This document shows, piece after piece, positions 7,712 to 18,504 of a DNA stretch of 36,681 nucleotides (position 1 is its first letter; each line of letters starts with the position of its first letter). Source of the DNA: an uncultured Tepidamorphus sp. GTDB lineage: Bacteria > Pseudomonadota > Alphaproteobacteria > Rhizobiales > Tepidamorphaceae. The DNA lies in the NCBI GenBank assembly GCA_905479765.1, contig CAJQNW010000477.1:1-36681 (forward strand), read 5' to 3'. Below the pieces are notes generated by a model, which was not told where the DNA came from, did no database searches, and saw only the letters and a list, made by a program, of their open reading frames with translations. The position numbers were made by a program, and so were the translations under genes.

Positions 7712-10285
7712 ATGAGCGCAACCGGATCGCCCTATAGCGAAGACGCCAGCCTCGCGGAACGCCTCCGCGACGCGGCCGAACGCCTGTCGACGCAGGCCAC
7801 CGGCCTTGCCGTGCTGGCGATCATAGCCGGTATCGTGCTGGCGCTTGCCACCTGGTCGGTCCAGGATCCCTCGCTCAGCCACGCCACCGAGACCGCGCCC
7901 ACCAACATGCTCGGCTTTCCCGGCGCGGCCATCGCCGATCTGCTGATGCAGATGCTGGGGCTTGCCTCGGGCGCGGCGCTCATTCCGTTCGCCGCCTGGG
8001 CGGTCCGCCTGATCGTCGACGATCCCGTCGGCGCGCTCGGCCGCCGCCTCGTCGCCTGGCTGGTCGGAACGGCGTTTGCCTGCGCTTTCTTCGCCGCCCT
8101 TCCCGAGCCCGCCGGCTGGCCGCTGCCTTCCGGACTCGGCGGCATCGTCGGCGACGCTCAGCTTTATGTTACCGGATTCCTGCTGTCGCCGATTTTCGGC
8201 GGTCTCGCCGCGGTACCTGCCGGTCTCGCCGCCGGCGTCGGCGCGACGCTCCTGATCGCCTACGCCAGCGACGTGCCGCTGCCGCGGCCTCGTCTGCGCT
8301 CCCGCCGCGAAGCCGCGGCCCAGGAAGTGCCCGATCAGGACTGGCACGCCGAGCGCTATGGCGATGAGGACGATCAGGAACTGGAACCGCCCGATGGCGG
8401 TTTCACCGTGCTCGGCCAGTTTCAGCATGGCTGGCTCAGCTTCAAGGCGCGAATGCGCCGCCGCCTGGGACTGAAAGCAGCCGGTCGCACGACAACCCGG
8501 GGCGGCCTTGGTGCCCTGTGGCGCAGCATGACCGAAGACGAACCGCTGGTCGCTGTTCCGGTCACGGGCCGCGTCGAGCCGAGCTTCGGCGATCAAGATC
8601 CCTGGGGTCCGCCCCCGCAGGAGAGCGCGCCGGACGACGATTGGCCCGAGGATTACGGGCCTGGCGACGACGCCACCGACAACGGGATATTCGCCAAGCG
8701 GGTGACACCGGCCAAGCAGCGCCTCAAGCAGGGTCGCCGCGCCACCAAGGAGGCCCAGCCCTCGCTGCTGCCGGGCAGAGGTTACGAATTGCCGCCGCTG
8801 AGGCTGTTGTCGGAACCCAAGCAGACCCGCAACAAGACGACGGCCGACACCGAAGCGCTGGAGCAGAATGCCCGGCTGCTGGAATCCGTTCTCGACGATT
8901 TCGGCGTCAAGGGCGAGATCATCAACGTGCGCCCCGGCCCGGTGGTGACCTTGTATGAGCTTGAGCCCGCGCCCGGCACCAAGTCCTCTCGCGTCATCAA
9001 CCTGGCCGACGACATCGCCCGCTCGATGAGCGCGATATCGGCCCGCGTCGCCGTCGTGCCCGGCCGCAACGTCATCGGCATCGAACTGCCGAACTCGTTC
9101 CGCGAAACCGTCTTCCTGCGTGAGATCCTGGCCTCCGAATCATTCGAGAAGTCCAAGGCCAAGCTGCCGCTGTGCCTGGGCAAGACCATCGGCGGCGAGC
9201 CGGTGATCGCCGATCTCGCCCGCATGCCGCATCTGCTGATCGCCGGCACCACCGGCTCCGGCAAGTCGGTCGCGGTCAACACCATGATCCTGTCGCTGCT
9301 CTACCGGCTCGGCCCCGATACCTGCAAGCTGATCATGATCGACCCGAAGATGCTGGAACTGTCGGTCTATGACGGCATTCCGCATCTGCTGTCGCCGGTC
9401 GTCACCGATCCGCGCAAGGCGGTCGTGGCGCTCAAATGGACGGTCCGCGAGATGGAGGACCGCTACCGCAAGATGTCGAAGCTCGGCGTCCGCAACATCG
9501 ACGGCTACAACGCCCGCGTCGCCGAAGCGACCCGAAAGGGCGAGACGATCGTGCGCACCGTGCAGACCGGCTTTGACCGCGAATCCGGCGAACCCGTCTA
9601 CGAGCAGGAGGACATGGACCTCTCGGCCATGCCCTTCATCGTCGTCATCATCGACGAGATGGCCGACCTGATGATGGTCGCCGGCAAGGACATCGAGGGC
9701 GCCGTCCAGCGGCTTGCCCAGATGGCGCGCGCCGCCGGCATCCACCTGGTCACCGCCACGCAGCGCCCCTCCGTCGACGTCATCACCGGCACCATCAAGG
9801 CGAACTTCCCGACCCGCATCTCCTTCCAGGTCACCTCGAAGATCGACAGCCGCACCATTCTCGGCGAGCAGGGCGCCGAACAGCTCCTCGGCCAGGGCGA
9901 CATGCTCTACATGATGGGCGGCGGGCGCATTACCCGCGTGCACGGGCCCTTCTGTTCCGATGAGGAAGTCGAGGACGTCATCGCCTTCCTGAAGGAGCAG
10001 GGCACGCCGGAATACCTCGAGGAGATCACCGAGGAGAGCGACGAGGGCGGTTTCGAGATGCCGGGTCTTGTATCCGGCAACGAGGGTGACGATCTGTTCA
10101 ACAAGGCGGTCGAGGTGGTCGTCCGCGACGGCAAGGCCTCGACGAGCTACGTCCAGCGCCGCCTGTCGATCGGTTACAATCGCGCCGCCACGCTGATCGA
10201 ACGGATGGAACAGGACGGAATTATCTCCAAGCCCAACTCGAAGGGGCAGCGCGAGATCCTGGTTGGCGAGGGGTCCGACGCCTGA
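7712..10285 (+). CDS. ftsK: DNA translocase FtsK
   Basis: 857 residues. The N-terminal 190 residues contain about four hydrophobic segments that anchor it at the septum. An acidic and proline-rich linker follows to about residue 370. The motor domain then has Walker [14 protein letters not shown] and Walker [16 protein letters not shown]. The C-terminal gamma winged-helix ([30 protein letters not shown]) recognises polar KOPS sequences in other bacteria and activates XerCD at dif. It acts in chromosome dimer resolution and terminus segregation at division. The linker is short compared with E. coli FtsK (1329 aa), as is usual in alphaproteobacteria. Confidence 0.96.
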   Translation: MSATGSPYSEDASLAERLRDAAERLSTQATGLAVLAIIAGIVLALATWSVQDPSLSHATETAPTNMLGFPGAAIADLLMQMLGLASGAALIPFAAWAVRLIVDDPVGALGRRLVAWLVGTAFACAFFAALPEPAGWPLPSGLGGIVGDAQLYVTGFLLSPIFGGLAAVPAGLAAGVGATLLIAYASDVPLPRPRLRSRREAAAQEVPDQDWHAERYGDEDDQELEPPDGGFTVLGQFQHGWLSFKARMRRRLGLKAAGRTTTRGGLGALWRSMTEDEPLVAVPVTGRVEPSFGDQDPWGPPPQESAPDDDWPEDYGPGDDATDNGIFAKRVTPAKQRLKQGRRATKEAQPSLLPGRGYELPPLRLLSEPKQTRNKTTADTEALEQNARLLESVLDDFGVKGEIINVRPGPVVTLYELEPAPGTKSSRVINLADDIARSMSAISARVAVVPGRNVIGIELPNSFRETVFLREILASESFEKSKAKLPLCLGKTIGGEPVIADLARMPHLLIAGTTGSGKSVAVNTMILSLLYRLGPDTCKLIMIDPKMLELSVYDGIPHLLSPVVTDPRKAVVALKWTVREMEDRYRKMSKLGVRNIDGYNARVAEATRKGETIVRTVQTGFDRESGEPVYEQEDMDLSAMPFIVVIIDEMADLMMVAGKDIEGAVQRLAQMARAAGIHLVTATQRPSVDVITGTIKANFPTRISFQVTSKIDSRTILGEQGAEQLLGQGDMLYMMGGGRITRVHGPFCSDEEVEDVIAFLKEQGTPEYLEEITEESDEGGFEMPGLVSGNEGDDLFNKAVEVVVRDGKASTSYVQRRLSIGYNRAATLIERMEQDGIISKPNSKGQREILVGEGSDA

Positions 10286-10395
10286 CCGTTGTCGCGTTCA
10301 TTCAGCCGTCGCGGTTTCGCCACACGCGGATGTCAATCGGGATCGGCCGGAACGCCCGGATATTGAAGATTCCTGGATTTACGGAGTTTGCTGAC

Positions 10396-11067
10396 GTGAT
10401 CGCACCGGTCAGAAACCTGATGATTGCAACGCTCGTGCTTGGCTTGGGTGTTGCGGGCCTGAGCCTGCCGCCCACCGCACATGCCGCCAAGACAGACGCG
10501 TCGGACTTCTCGATCGCGCAAATCGCGGCGATCGATCAGGTCAGCGCCTATCTCAACAACATCTCCACGCTGAAGGGCGACTTCGTCCAGACCGCGCCCG
10601 ACGGCGGCATCACGCAGGGCCAGTTCTATATCGAGCGGCCCGGCCGGCTGCGGTTCGAGTACGCCCCGCCCGCCCAGCTTCAGATCGTCTCCGACGGCCT
10701 GTGGGTCGCGGTGCAGGACAAGAAGCTGAAGACGACGGAGAAATATCCGCTCGTCACGACACCGCTGAAGCTGATCCTCGGCAAGGACATCGATCTGATG
10801 CGCGACGCCAAGATCCTCGCGGTCTTCCCGGAAACCGATCTCGTCACCGTATCGATCGAGGAATCGACGGGCGAGGCGCCGGGGACGCTGACCTTGATGT
10901 ACGATCCCGTCGAAAGCCGGCTGACCCGCTGGACCGTCACCGACGTTCAGGGCCTCGATACGACGGTCGCGCTGGAAAATACGGTGGAAGGCGAGCCGAT
11001 CGATCCGATCAAGTTCCGGATCATCGAACAGCGCATTCTCGACGTCGGCGGCACCAACACCCGCTAG
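10396..11067 (+). CDS. LolA-like outer-membrane lipoprotein carrier protein
   Basis: I prefer GTG 10396 (223 residues): GGAG at 10383-10386 lies 9 nt upstream and the resulting N-terminus is a typical Sec signal peptide, cut near TAHA-AKT. An in-frame ATG at 10330 would add 22 non-signal residues and lacks a good ribosome-binding site. The mature part resembles LolA: VSAYLNNISTLKGDFVQTAP, then QGQFYIERPGRLRFEYAPP and LKLILG. LolA-type proteins ferry lipoproteins across the periplasm, or in divergent versions serve other lipid carriage. Position directly after ftsK is the conserved one for lolA in proteobacteria. Confidence 0.85.
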   Translation: MIAPVRNLMIATLVLGLGVAGLSLPPTAHAAKTDASDFSIAQIAAIDQVSAYLNNISTLKGDFVQTAPDGGITQGQFYIERPGRLRFEYAPPAQLQIVSDGLWVAVQDKKLKTTEKYPLVTTPLKLILGKDIDLMRDAKILAVFPETDLVTVSIEESTGEAPGTLTLMYDPVESRLTRWTVTDVQGLDTTVALENTVEGEPIDPIKFRIIEQRILDVGGTNTR

Positions 11068-11310
11068 AACGCGCTCTACGACAGCCTACCCGCCGGAGGT
11101 CTCCGCCAGGTATGGTTCCCGCGTCTCACACCGTGATGAGTGCTCGCCTCCGGAATGATCCCGATCTTGCAGACCGCTAAGGTTTCAGCGGGAACCCGGC
11201 AAGAGCGACCTGAAGGCAAAGAACTCGAGTGTTTACCGTTACTGCATCACGAATCCGTGTCCGCTTCCCGAACACTTGAAGCCGGAGGATCCCGATCCCA
11301 TCTTACTAGT
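11068..11310. other. lolA-xthA gap, left part, no gene recognised
   Basis: 243 bp with no credible coding region or RNA motif that I recognise. The open frames across it lack ribosome-binding sites and family signatures. A weak -35-like TTGAAG at 11276-11281 and a -10-like CATCTT at 11299-11304 (17-bp spacing) sit at the right end, suitable for a transcript starting near 11311. Confidence 0.4.
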
Positions 11311-11458
11311 CAGTAGCAGCCGGGCCGTGTTTCGGTATCGCCCCCGTCTCACCGAAAGTGCCCAGGCTGCTGACGTCGGAATTCCCTCCCGACGTCCCGC
11401 ACCGAAAGCGCGGACAGCGCCCGGCTTCTGCCCCCCGGAAGCCGGGCGCTTTGTTTTT
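11311..11458 (+). ncRNA. Candidate small structured RNA with three C-rich-loop hairpins
   Basis: Three strong consecutive hairpins end in an intrinsic terminator. Hairpin 1: 11315-11325 pairs with 11360-11371 (one bulged A), continued by 11330-11336 with 11351-11357, and a 14-nt loop containing CCCCC. Hairpin 2: 11372-11379 with 11389-11396, loop AATTCCCTC. Hairpin 3: 11416-11428 with 11438-11450, loop TGCCCCCCG, then TTGTTTTT. A weak promoter lies just upstream. C-rich loops resemble the anti-Shine-Dalgarno loops of alphaproteobacterial 'cuckoo'/alpha-r14-type RNAs, but I cannot assign it to a named family. It could instead be the xthA leader, although the terminator argues for a separate short RNA. 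The 5' end is inferred. Confidence 0.55.
11416..11458 (+). terminator. Intrinsic terminator ending the candidate small RNA
   Basis: Perfect 13-bp stem (11416-11428 with 11438-11450), 9-nt loop, followed by TTGTTTTT. It lies about 84 nt before xthA and about 350 nt after the lolA-like stop, so it more likely ends the small RNA than lolA. Confidence 0.88.
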
Positions 11459-11541
11459 GCCCCGCAATATCCGGTCCTATGCTTGTTCCGGTCGCCTCCA
11501 GCGGCTAGAGCGGATGTCCTGCCTTAGGAGGATACCGCCCC

Positions 11542-12360
11542 GTGCCGCTAACGATCGCCACCTGGAACATCAATTCGGTCCGCCTGCGCCAGGATCTGGT
11601 CGCGAAACTGATTTCCGAGCATGCGCCCGACGTCGTCTGCCTGCAGGAAACCAAGTGTCCGAACGACGCCTTTCCCACCAAAATCTTCGAAAAGCTCGGC
11701 TACGGCCAGATCGCGATAAACGGCCAGAAGGGCTACCATGGTGTCGCCGTGCTCTCACGCCGTCCGTTGCAGGAGGTGGTGGCCCGTCCCTTCTGCGATA
11801 TGGGCGATTCCCGCCACATTGCTGTCGACGTGCAAGGATCGACCGGCAGAAGCGTGCGCATCCATAATTTCTACGTACCCGCCGGCGGCGACGAGCCCGA
11901 TCCCGCGATCAATCCGAAGTTCGACCACAAACTCAGGTTTCTCGATGAAATGATCGCCTGGTTCGGCGCCGATACACCGACGGTCGCGCCTGCCGATGGC
12001 GCCATCATCCTCGGCGATCTCAACATCGCGCCGCTAGAGGAAGACGTCTGGTCGCACAAGAAGCTTCTGAAGGTAGTCAGCCACACGCCCGTCGAAACCG
12101 ACGGGCTGGAGCGGGTTCGAAAGGCGCTCGATTGGGTTGATGTGGTGCGCCGCGACATTCCCCCGCCCGAAAAGCTCTACACGTGGTGGAGCTATCGTTC
12201 GAAGGACTGGGACGCCGCCGACAAGGGCCGCCGGCTCGACCATGTCTGGCTGACGCCGGGCCTTTCGGATGCCTGCGACAAAGTCGAGGTGTTGCGCGAG
12301 GCGCGCGGCTGGGACCGGCCCTCCGACCACGTACCGATCATCGTCCGCCTTGACATTTGA
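11542..12360 (+). CDS. xthA: Exodeoxyribonuclease III
   Basis: 272 residues of the exonuclease-endonuclease-phosphatase fold. Visible motifs: IATWNINSVRLR, VVCLQETKC (metal-binding Glu), YHGVAVLSR, AIILGDLNIAP, WWSYRS and the C-terminal RLDHVWLT...SDHVPIIVRL with catalytic Asp-His. It acts as a 3'-5' exonuclease and AP endonuclease in base-excision repair. GGAGG lies about 10 nt before the GTG start at 11542. It converges on the cyclic-nucleotide-binding gene. Confidence 0.95.
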   Translation: MPLTIATWNINSVRLRQDLVAKLISEHAPDVVCLQETKCPNDAFPTKIFEKLGYGQIAINGQKGYHGVAVLSRRPLQEVVARPFCDMGDSRHIAVDVQGSTGRSVRIHNFYVPAGGDEPDPAINPKFDHKLRFLDEMIAWFGADTPTVAPADGAIILGDLNIAPLEEDVWSHKKLLKVVSHTPVETDGLERVRKALDWVDVVRRDIPPPEKLYTWWSYRSKDWDAADKGRRLDHVWLTPGLSDACDKVEVLREARGWDRPSDHVPIIVRLDI

Positions 12361-12384
12361 AGTCCGAGTTTCCTCGAACGGCGC

Positions 12385-12873
12385 TCAGTCGGCCTCCTGC
12401 TCGGGTTCCGGCCCGTCGATTGCCAGGAGCCGTTCGCGGGTCTGCCCAAGTTCCATGTTCATCTTCTGGAGCCGTTCGGAGAGGGACATGCGCAAGCGCT
12501 CGGCCATGTCCGGATACTCCTCGAGCACCCGCCTCAGCAGCCGCCGCGACACGGTCATTAGTTCGCTCGGCTCGATCGTCGTCGCCGTGACCGGTCGGGT
12601 GGTCGGGCACAACAGCGCCAGTTCGCCGATCAGCGCGCCCGGCCCGGCGATCGCGACGTCCTGGTGTCCGTCGTGGCGATTGGCCGACAGTTCGACGGCC
12701 CCGGAAACGACGACATAGCCGCCATCGGCCTCGGCACCCTCGCGGAACAATGTGGTTCCTTCCGGCAGCTGCAAAGGTTCGGCCGAAAACGCGATCAGAC
12801 GTAGCTGTTCAGCGGGAAAATCGGCGAAAAGCGGTATTGATTGCAGGAAATCGACGTCTTGGTCGAGTGTCAC
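12385..12873 (-). CDS. Stand-alone cyclic nucleotide-binding domain protein
   Basis: 162 residues. The CRP-like beta-barrel runs from LFADFPAEQLRLIAF, with the phosphate-binding-cassette region GPGALIGELALLCPTTRPVTAT. The tail is a probable coiled coil (RLRMSLSERLQKMNMELGQTRERLL) in place of a DNA-binding HTH. The protein is therefore a ligand sensor without its own output. Its GTG start overlaps the stop of the response-regulator gene by 4 nt (GTGA), implying translational coupling. Whether it binds cAMP, cGMP or another ligand cannot be read with confidence. Confidence 0.85.
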   Translation of the reverse strand: MTLDQDVDFLQSIPLFADFPAEQLRLIAFSAEPLQLPEGTTLFREGAEADGGYVVVSGAVELSANRHDGHQDVAIAGPGALIGELALLCPTTRPVTATTIEPSELMTVSRRLLRRVLEEYPDMAERLRMSLSERLQKMNMELGQTRERLLAIDGPEPEQEAD

Positions 12874-13583
12874 GCCGGGACGCCCCCCGCCGCGCCGCGG
12901 GGCACGAGCTTGTAGCCACCGCCCTCGGTTACCAGCAGTTCGGCGCTGGAGGGATCCCGCTCGATCTTCTGGCGCAGGCGATAGATGTGGGTTTCCAGCG
13001 TGTGGGTGGTAACGCCGGAATTATAGCCCCAGACCTCATGCAGCAGCACGTCGCGAGTGACGACCTTCTCGCCGGCCCGGTACAGGAACTTCAGGATCGA
13101 GGTCTCTTTTTCGGTGAGCCGCACCTTCTGGCCCTGCTCGTTGACCATCATCTTCAGTGCCGGCTTGAACGTGTAGGGACCGATCGAGAAGACGGCGTCC
13201 TCGCTCTGCTCGTGCTGGCGCAACTGCGCGCGGATGCGCGCCAAAAGCACGGCGAAGCGGAACGGCTTGGTGATGTAGTCGTTGGCGCCGGATTCGAGCC
13301 CCAGGATCGTGTCGGAATCCGAGATATGCCCGGTCAGCATGATGATCGGCGCCTTGAAGCCGTGCTTGCGCAGGATCTTGCAGGCTTCGCGTCCGTCCAT
13401 GTCGGGCAGGCCGACATCAAGGATCATCAGGTCGATTTGGCCGGCCTTGGCCATCTCCATGCCTGCCTTGGCGCATTCCGCCGTCGCGGTCGAAAATTCG
13501 TCGTGCAGCGCCAGTTGCTCGACAAGGGCCTCGCGCAGATCCGTGTCGTCGTCGACGATGAGGATATGCTTCGACGTGCTCAT
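12870..13583 (-). CDS. OmpR/PhoB-family response regulator
   Basis: 237 residues from ATG 13583, preceded by GGAGA about 9 nt upstream; the longer frame from 13652 adds non-homologous residues. The receiver domain has the acidic cluster DDD (11-13), phospho-acceptor D56 (LMILDVGLPDMDG) and K106 (YITKPF). The C-terminal winged helix (VRLTEKETSILKFLYRAGEKVVTR...THTLETHIYRLRQKIE) is of OmpR type. No histidine kinase gene is adjacent, so it is an orphan regulator here. It is coupled to the cyclic-nucleotide-binding gene and divergent from the L,D-transpeptidase-like gene. Confidence 0.92.
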   Translation of the reverse strand: MSTSKHILIVDDDTDLREALVEQLALHDEFSTATAECAKAGMEMAKAGQIDLMILDVGLPDMDGREACKILRKHGFKAPIIMLTGHISDSDTILGLESGANDYITKPFRFAVLLARIRAQLRQHEQSEDAVFSIGPYTFKPALKMMVNEQGQKVRLTEKETSILKFLYRAGEKVVTRDVLLHEVWGYNSGVTTHTLETHIYRLRQKIERDPSSAELLVTEGGGYKLVPRGAAGGVPA

Positions 13584-13634
13584 GGGCCGATTCTCCGAAA
13601 GGTCGCGCTTGTCCCCCGCACCGATGTAGAACAC

Positions 13635-13647
13635 GTTGGTTACCAAC
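13635..13647. promoter_or_regulatory. Palindrome GTTGGT-T-ACCAAC between divergent genes
   Basis: A perfect 6-bp inverted repeat around one central T, in the 98-bp gap between the response-regulator and L,D-transpeptidase-like genes. The position suits an operator. The binding protein is unknown; OmpR-family regulators more often bind direct repeats, so autoregulation is not assumed. Confidence 0.3.
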
Positions 13648-13681
13648 CGCAAGACGGCTTAGTCGGCGAGGCGAGGGAGAC

Positions 13682-14218
13682 ATGGTGGCGCAAGGGGGAT
13701 ACTTGAATAGGCTCAGGGTCCATCGTTTCGGACCCGAATCGCATTCGGGCGTGCTGATTGCTGGTGGCGTGACGCTGCCCTGCGGGCTCGGTCGCGGCGG
13801 TATCGCGGTGACCAAACGCGAGGGCGACGGCGCCACGCCGAAGGGCGAATTTTCCTTGCGAAAGCTTTATTTCCGCGCTGGTCGGGGGCCGATACCGCGC
13901 TGCGGCCTCGATATCGAGACAATTACGCCGAATCTCGGCTGGTGCGACGACACGCGTAGCGCGTTCTACAACAGGCCCGTCATCCTGCCGTTCGCCGCTC
14001 GCCACGAGCGGATGTGGCGCGCCGATCACTTGTACGATCTCGTCATTGTGATCGGCTACAATGACGTTTTTCCCCGAAAAGGCTTCGGCAGCGCCATTTT
14101 CCTACATCTCGCCCGCGAAGGATTCGAACCCACTGAAGGCTGCGTCGCGCTCAGCCGAAACGACCTCGTCCGGCTGCTACCGCGAATAGGCCCGGATACG
14201 GTGATTTCGATCGGTTGA
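13682..14218 (+). CDS. L,D-transpeptidase (YkuD-like) family protein
   Basis: 178 residues. The C-terminal part carries the YkuD-type catalytic region HLAREGFEPTEGCVALS, with probable catalytic His at 142 and Cys at 154. The early segment TKREGDGATPKGEFSL is also typical of this family. L,D-transpeptidases cross-link peptidoglycan or attach lipoproteins; some YkuD proteins lacking export signals have other roles. I see no clear signal peptide, so localisation is uncertain. A GAGGGAG sequence sits just before ATG 13682. Confidence 0.85.
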   Translation: MVAQGGYLNRLRVHRFGPESHSGVLIAGGVTLPCGLGRGGIAVTKREGDGATPKGEFSLRKLYFRAGRGPIPRCGLDIETITPNLGWCDDTRSAFYNRPVILPFAARHERMWRADHLYDLVIVIGYNDVFPRKGFGSAIFLHLAREGFEPTEGCVALSRNDLVRLLPRIGPDTVISIG

Positions 14219-14241
14219 TACCAGGTGTGAGGGGAGCACCG

Positions 14242-15042
14242 ATGAACCCGGAAGCCACGATTACCTGCATCGCCGAATACCTTCGGGATAAACCCGGCAT
14301 ACGGGCCCTTTATCTTTCCGGCAGCCACGGTGCCGGGCTCGCCGATGCCTGGAGCGACATCGATTTCGTCGCAGTCGTCCCTGAGGACGAGTTGAACGGT
14401 TTTCCCGACGTGTGGCGACCGGCGATCGACCTTGTGGGCGAACCGGTGCTCCGGCGTGTCCGGCCAGGACCAAGCGTTCTGATCAATGCGATCACGCCGG
14501 ACTGGATGCGGATCGATGTTCTAGCCATTCCTGCGTCGCAGCTCGCGACGAAGAGCGGAAAGACCGTCTTGTTCGACCACGACGGCCTGCTGAAGCGACG
14601 TCCCGAAGCATCCGGTTCCGGGCGCAAGGACGATGCACGGCTTCGGTGGGAGTTCGAGGAGTTCATTCGGATATTGGGCTTGCTTCCGGTAGCGATAGGG
14701 CGGAAAGAGTACCTGAACGCGGTGACCGGTATCTTTCACCTGCGCAACCTGCTGGTTGACCTTCTGATCGAGGAGACGGGCGCGCGGAACCGCGGCGGCG
14801 CGTTGCACCTGAACCGCCTGATCACACAGGAAAAGAAGGATCTGCTTGGCCGTTTGCCGGTTCCCGAGCCGACTCGGGAGTCCGCGATCGCTACGCATCT
14901 GGCCTATGCGGCAGATTATCTGCCGCGGGCGCTCCGACTTGCCGAGGACCGGGGCATCGACTGGCCGGAAAGCTTCGAGCAGGCCACATGGGCACATCTA
15001 AGATCCAAACTCGAGATCGAGCCGCCCGACGCTGCGTCCTGA
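14242..15042 (+). CDS. Nucleotidyltransferase domain protein
   Basis: 266 residues from ATG 14242, with GAGGGGA at 14229-14235. The pol-beta-type nucleotidyltransferase signature GSHGAGLADAWSDID gives the GS motif at 27-28 and the metal-binding Asp pair at 39 and 41. The helical C-terminal part (residues 130-260) resembles the substrate-binding half of small-molecule adenylyl/nucleotidyltransferases, including antibiotic-modifying enzymes, but no resistance substrate can be inferred. It lies 23 nt after the L,D-transpeptidase-like gene and may be in one operon with it. It is not a usual member of this chromosomal neighbourhood and may be an insertion. Confidence 0.8.
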   Translation: MNPEATITCIAEYLRDKPGIRALYLSGSHGAGLADAWSDIDFVAVVPEDELNGFPDVWRPAIDLVGEPVLRRVRPGPSVLINAITPDWMRIDVLAIPASQLATKSGKTVLFDHDGLLKRRPEASGSGRKDDARLRWEFEEFIRILGLLPVAIGRKEYLNAVTGIFHLRNLLVDLLIEETGARNRGGALHLNRLITQEKKDLLGRLPVPEPTRESAIATHLAYAADYLPRALRLAEDRGIDWPESFEQATWAHLRSKLEIEPPDAAS

Positions 15043-15043
15043 C

Positions 15044-15730
15044 CTAGGGCTTCGGCCGCGTCCCGAAGATCGCGCTGCCGACCCGCACATGCGTCGCGCC
15101 ATGTGCCACCGCGATCTCGTAGTCGGCGCTCATGCCCATCGACAGGGTTTTCAATCCAATTTCCTTCGCAAGCTTGGCGAGCAGCGCGAAATGCGGCGCC
15201 GGCGGCTCGTCGAAGGGCGGGATCGCCATCAGGCCCTCGATTTCAAGCCCGTGCTCGTCGCGGCAGCGATTTACGAAATCTGCCGTCGCCTCGGGAAGAA
15301 CGCCGGCCTTCTGCTCCTCCGCACCGGTGTTGACCTGCACGAAGAGCCGCAGGCTCTTGCCCTGCACCTCCATTTCCTTCTTCAGCGCGCGGGCAAGCTT
15401 GTCGCGGTCGACCGTCTCGATCACGTCGAACAGTTCCACCGCATCCTTCACCTTGTTGGTCTGCAGCGGACCGATCAGGTGCAGTTCGATATCGGGATAC
15501 TTTGCCTTCAGCCCCGGCCACTTGCCTTGGCTTTCTTGAACACGGTTTTCCCCGAATGTGCGCTGGCCGGCTTTTATTACCGGCTCGATCGCCTCGGCAT
15601 CGAAGGTCTTGGAGACCGCGACCAGCGTGACCGATCCTGCCAGCCGTTCCGCTTCGCGCTCGGCCGCGCGGATATTCTCCAGAACCTCGGCCAGATGACC
15701 GGCTGCGTCCGATTGATTGGGGGTGTCCAT
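15044..15730 (-). CDS. yggS: YggS family pyridoxal-phosphate-binding protein
   Basis: 228 residues from ATG 15730; an extra 9 residues from 15757 are not family-like. Fold-type III PLP protein: VTLVAVSKTFDAEAIEPVIKAGQRTFGENRVQE contains the PLP lysine in AVSK. HLIGPLQTNKVKDA, VQVNTGAEEQKAGV, LSMGMSADYEIAVAHGATHVRVGSAIFG are all conserved segments. It maintains B6 and amino-acid homeostasis and has no known catalytic activity. It converges with the nucleotidyltransferase gene (1-nt gap between stops) and is divergent from leuS. Confidence 0.95.
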   Translation of the reverse strand: MDTPNQSDAAGHLAEVLENIRAAEREAERLAGSVTLVAVSKTFDAEAIEPVIKAGQRTFGENRVQESQGKWPGLKAKYPDIELHLIGPLQTNKVKDAVELFDVIETVDRDKLARALKKEMEVQGKSLRLFVQVNTGAEEQKAGVLPEATADFVNRCRDEHGLEIEGLMAIPPFDEPPAPHFALLAKLAKEIGLKTLSMGMSADYEIAVAHGATHVRVGSAIFGTRPKP

Positions 15731-15773
15731 GTCTCTACCGCATCCGCCAGTTCGCACGATGTGAAGGTCAAAC

Positions 15774-15818
15774 GACCAATTTGGTCCGAATCGTCCGCGA
15801 TTTAGCGTTCCGCGGACG
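15774..15818. promoter_or_regulatory. Palindrome and hairpin in the yggS-leuS divergent region
   Basis: Two symmetric elements: GACCAA-T-TTGGTC (15774-15786) and an 8-bp perfect hairpin with arms 15792-15799 and 15811-15818 (11-nt loop). There is no T-run, so the hairpin is not an intrinsic terminator. The second could be in the leuS leader, about 70 nt before its start; the first has operator-like geometry. Function unproven. Confidence 0.3.
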
Positions 15819-15888
15819 CGCCAGCCATTGACCGGACAAGGGGATTCGGGCCATCTACGCTCACCTTCAAGCGACCGACTAACATGTG

Positions 15889-18490
<2,602 letters not shown>

Positions 18491-18504
<14 letters not shown>

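Noticed and set aside
11311-11458. SRP (4.5S), 6S or tmRNA gene
   Set aside because: The GGAAGCAGCC core of SRP RNA, the long central bubble of 6S and a tRNA-like 3' end are not present; hairpin arrangement differs.
11276-11527. 83-aa open frame in the lolA-xthA gap
   Set aside because: Overlaps the strong hairpins and terminator of the candidate RNA; low-complexity residues and no homologous motif.
12179-12186. CACGTG core in xthA as another parS
   Set aside because: The flanking GTTT/AAAC arms are absent; the same holds for the CACGTG near 31870.
12750-13706. 318-aa open frame on the plus strand
   Set aside because: Antisense to the response regulator and cyclic-nucleotide-binding genes; no domain, no ribosome-binding site.
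15819-15888. T-box or leucine-rich leader peptide for leuS
   Set aside because: No T-box motif or run of Leu codons; the hairpin has no T-run.
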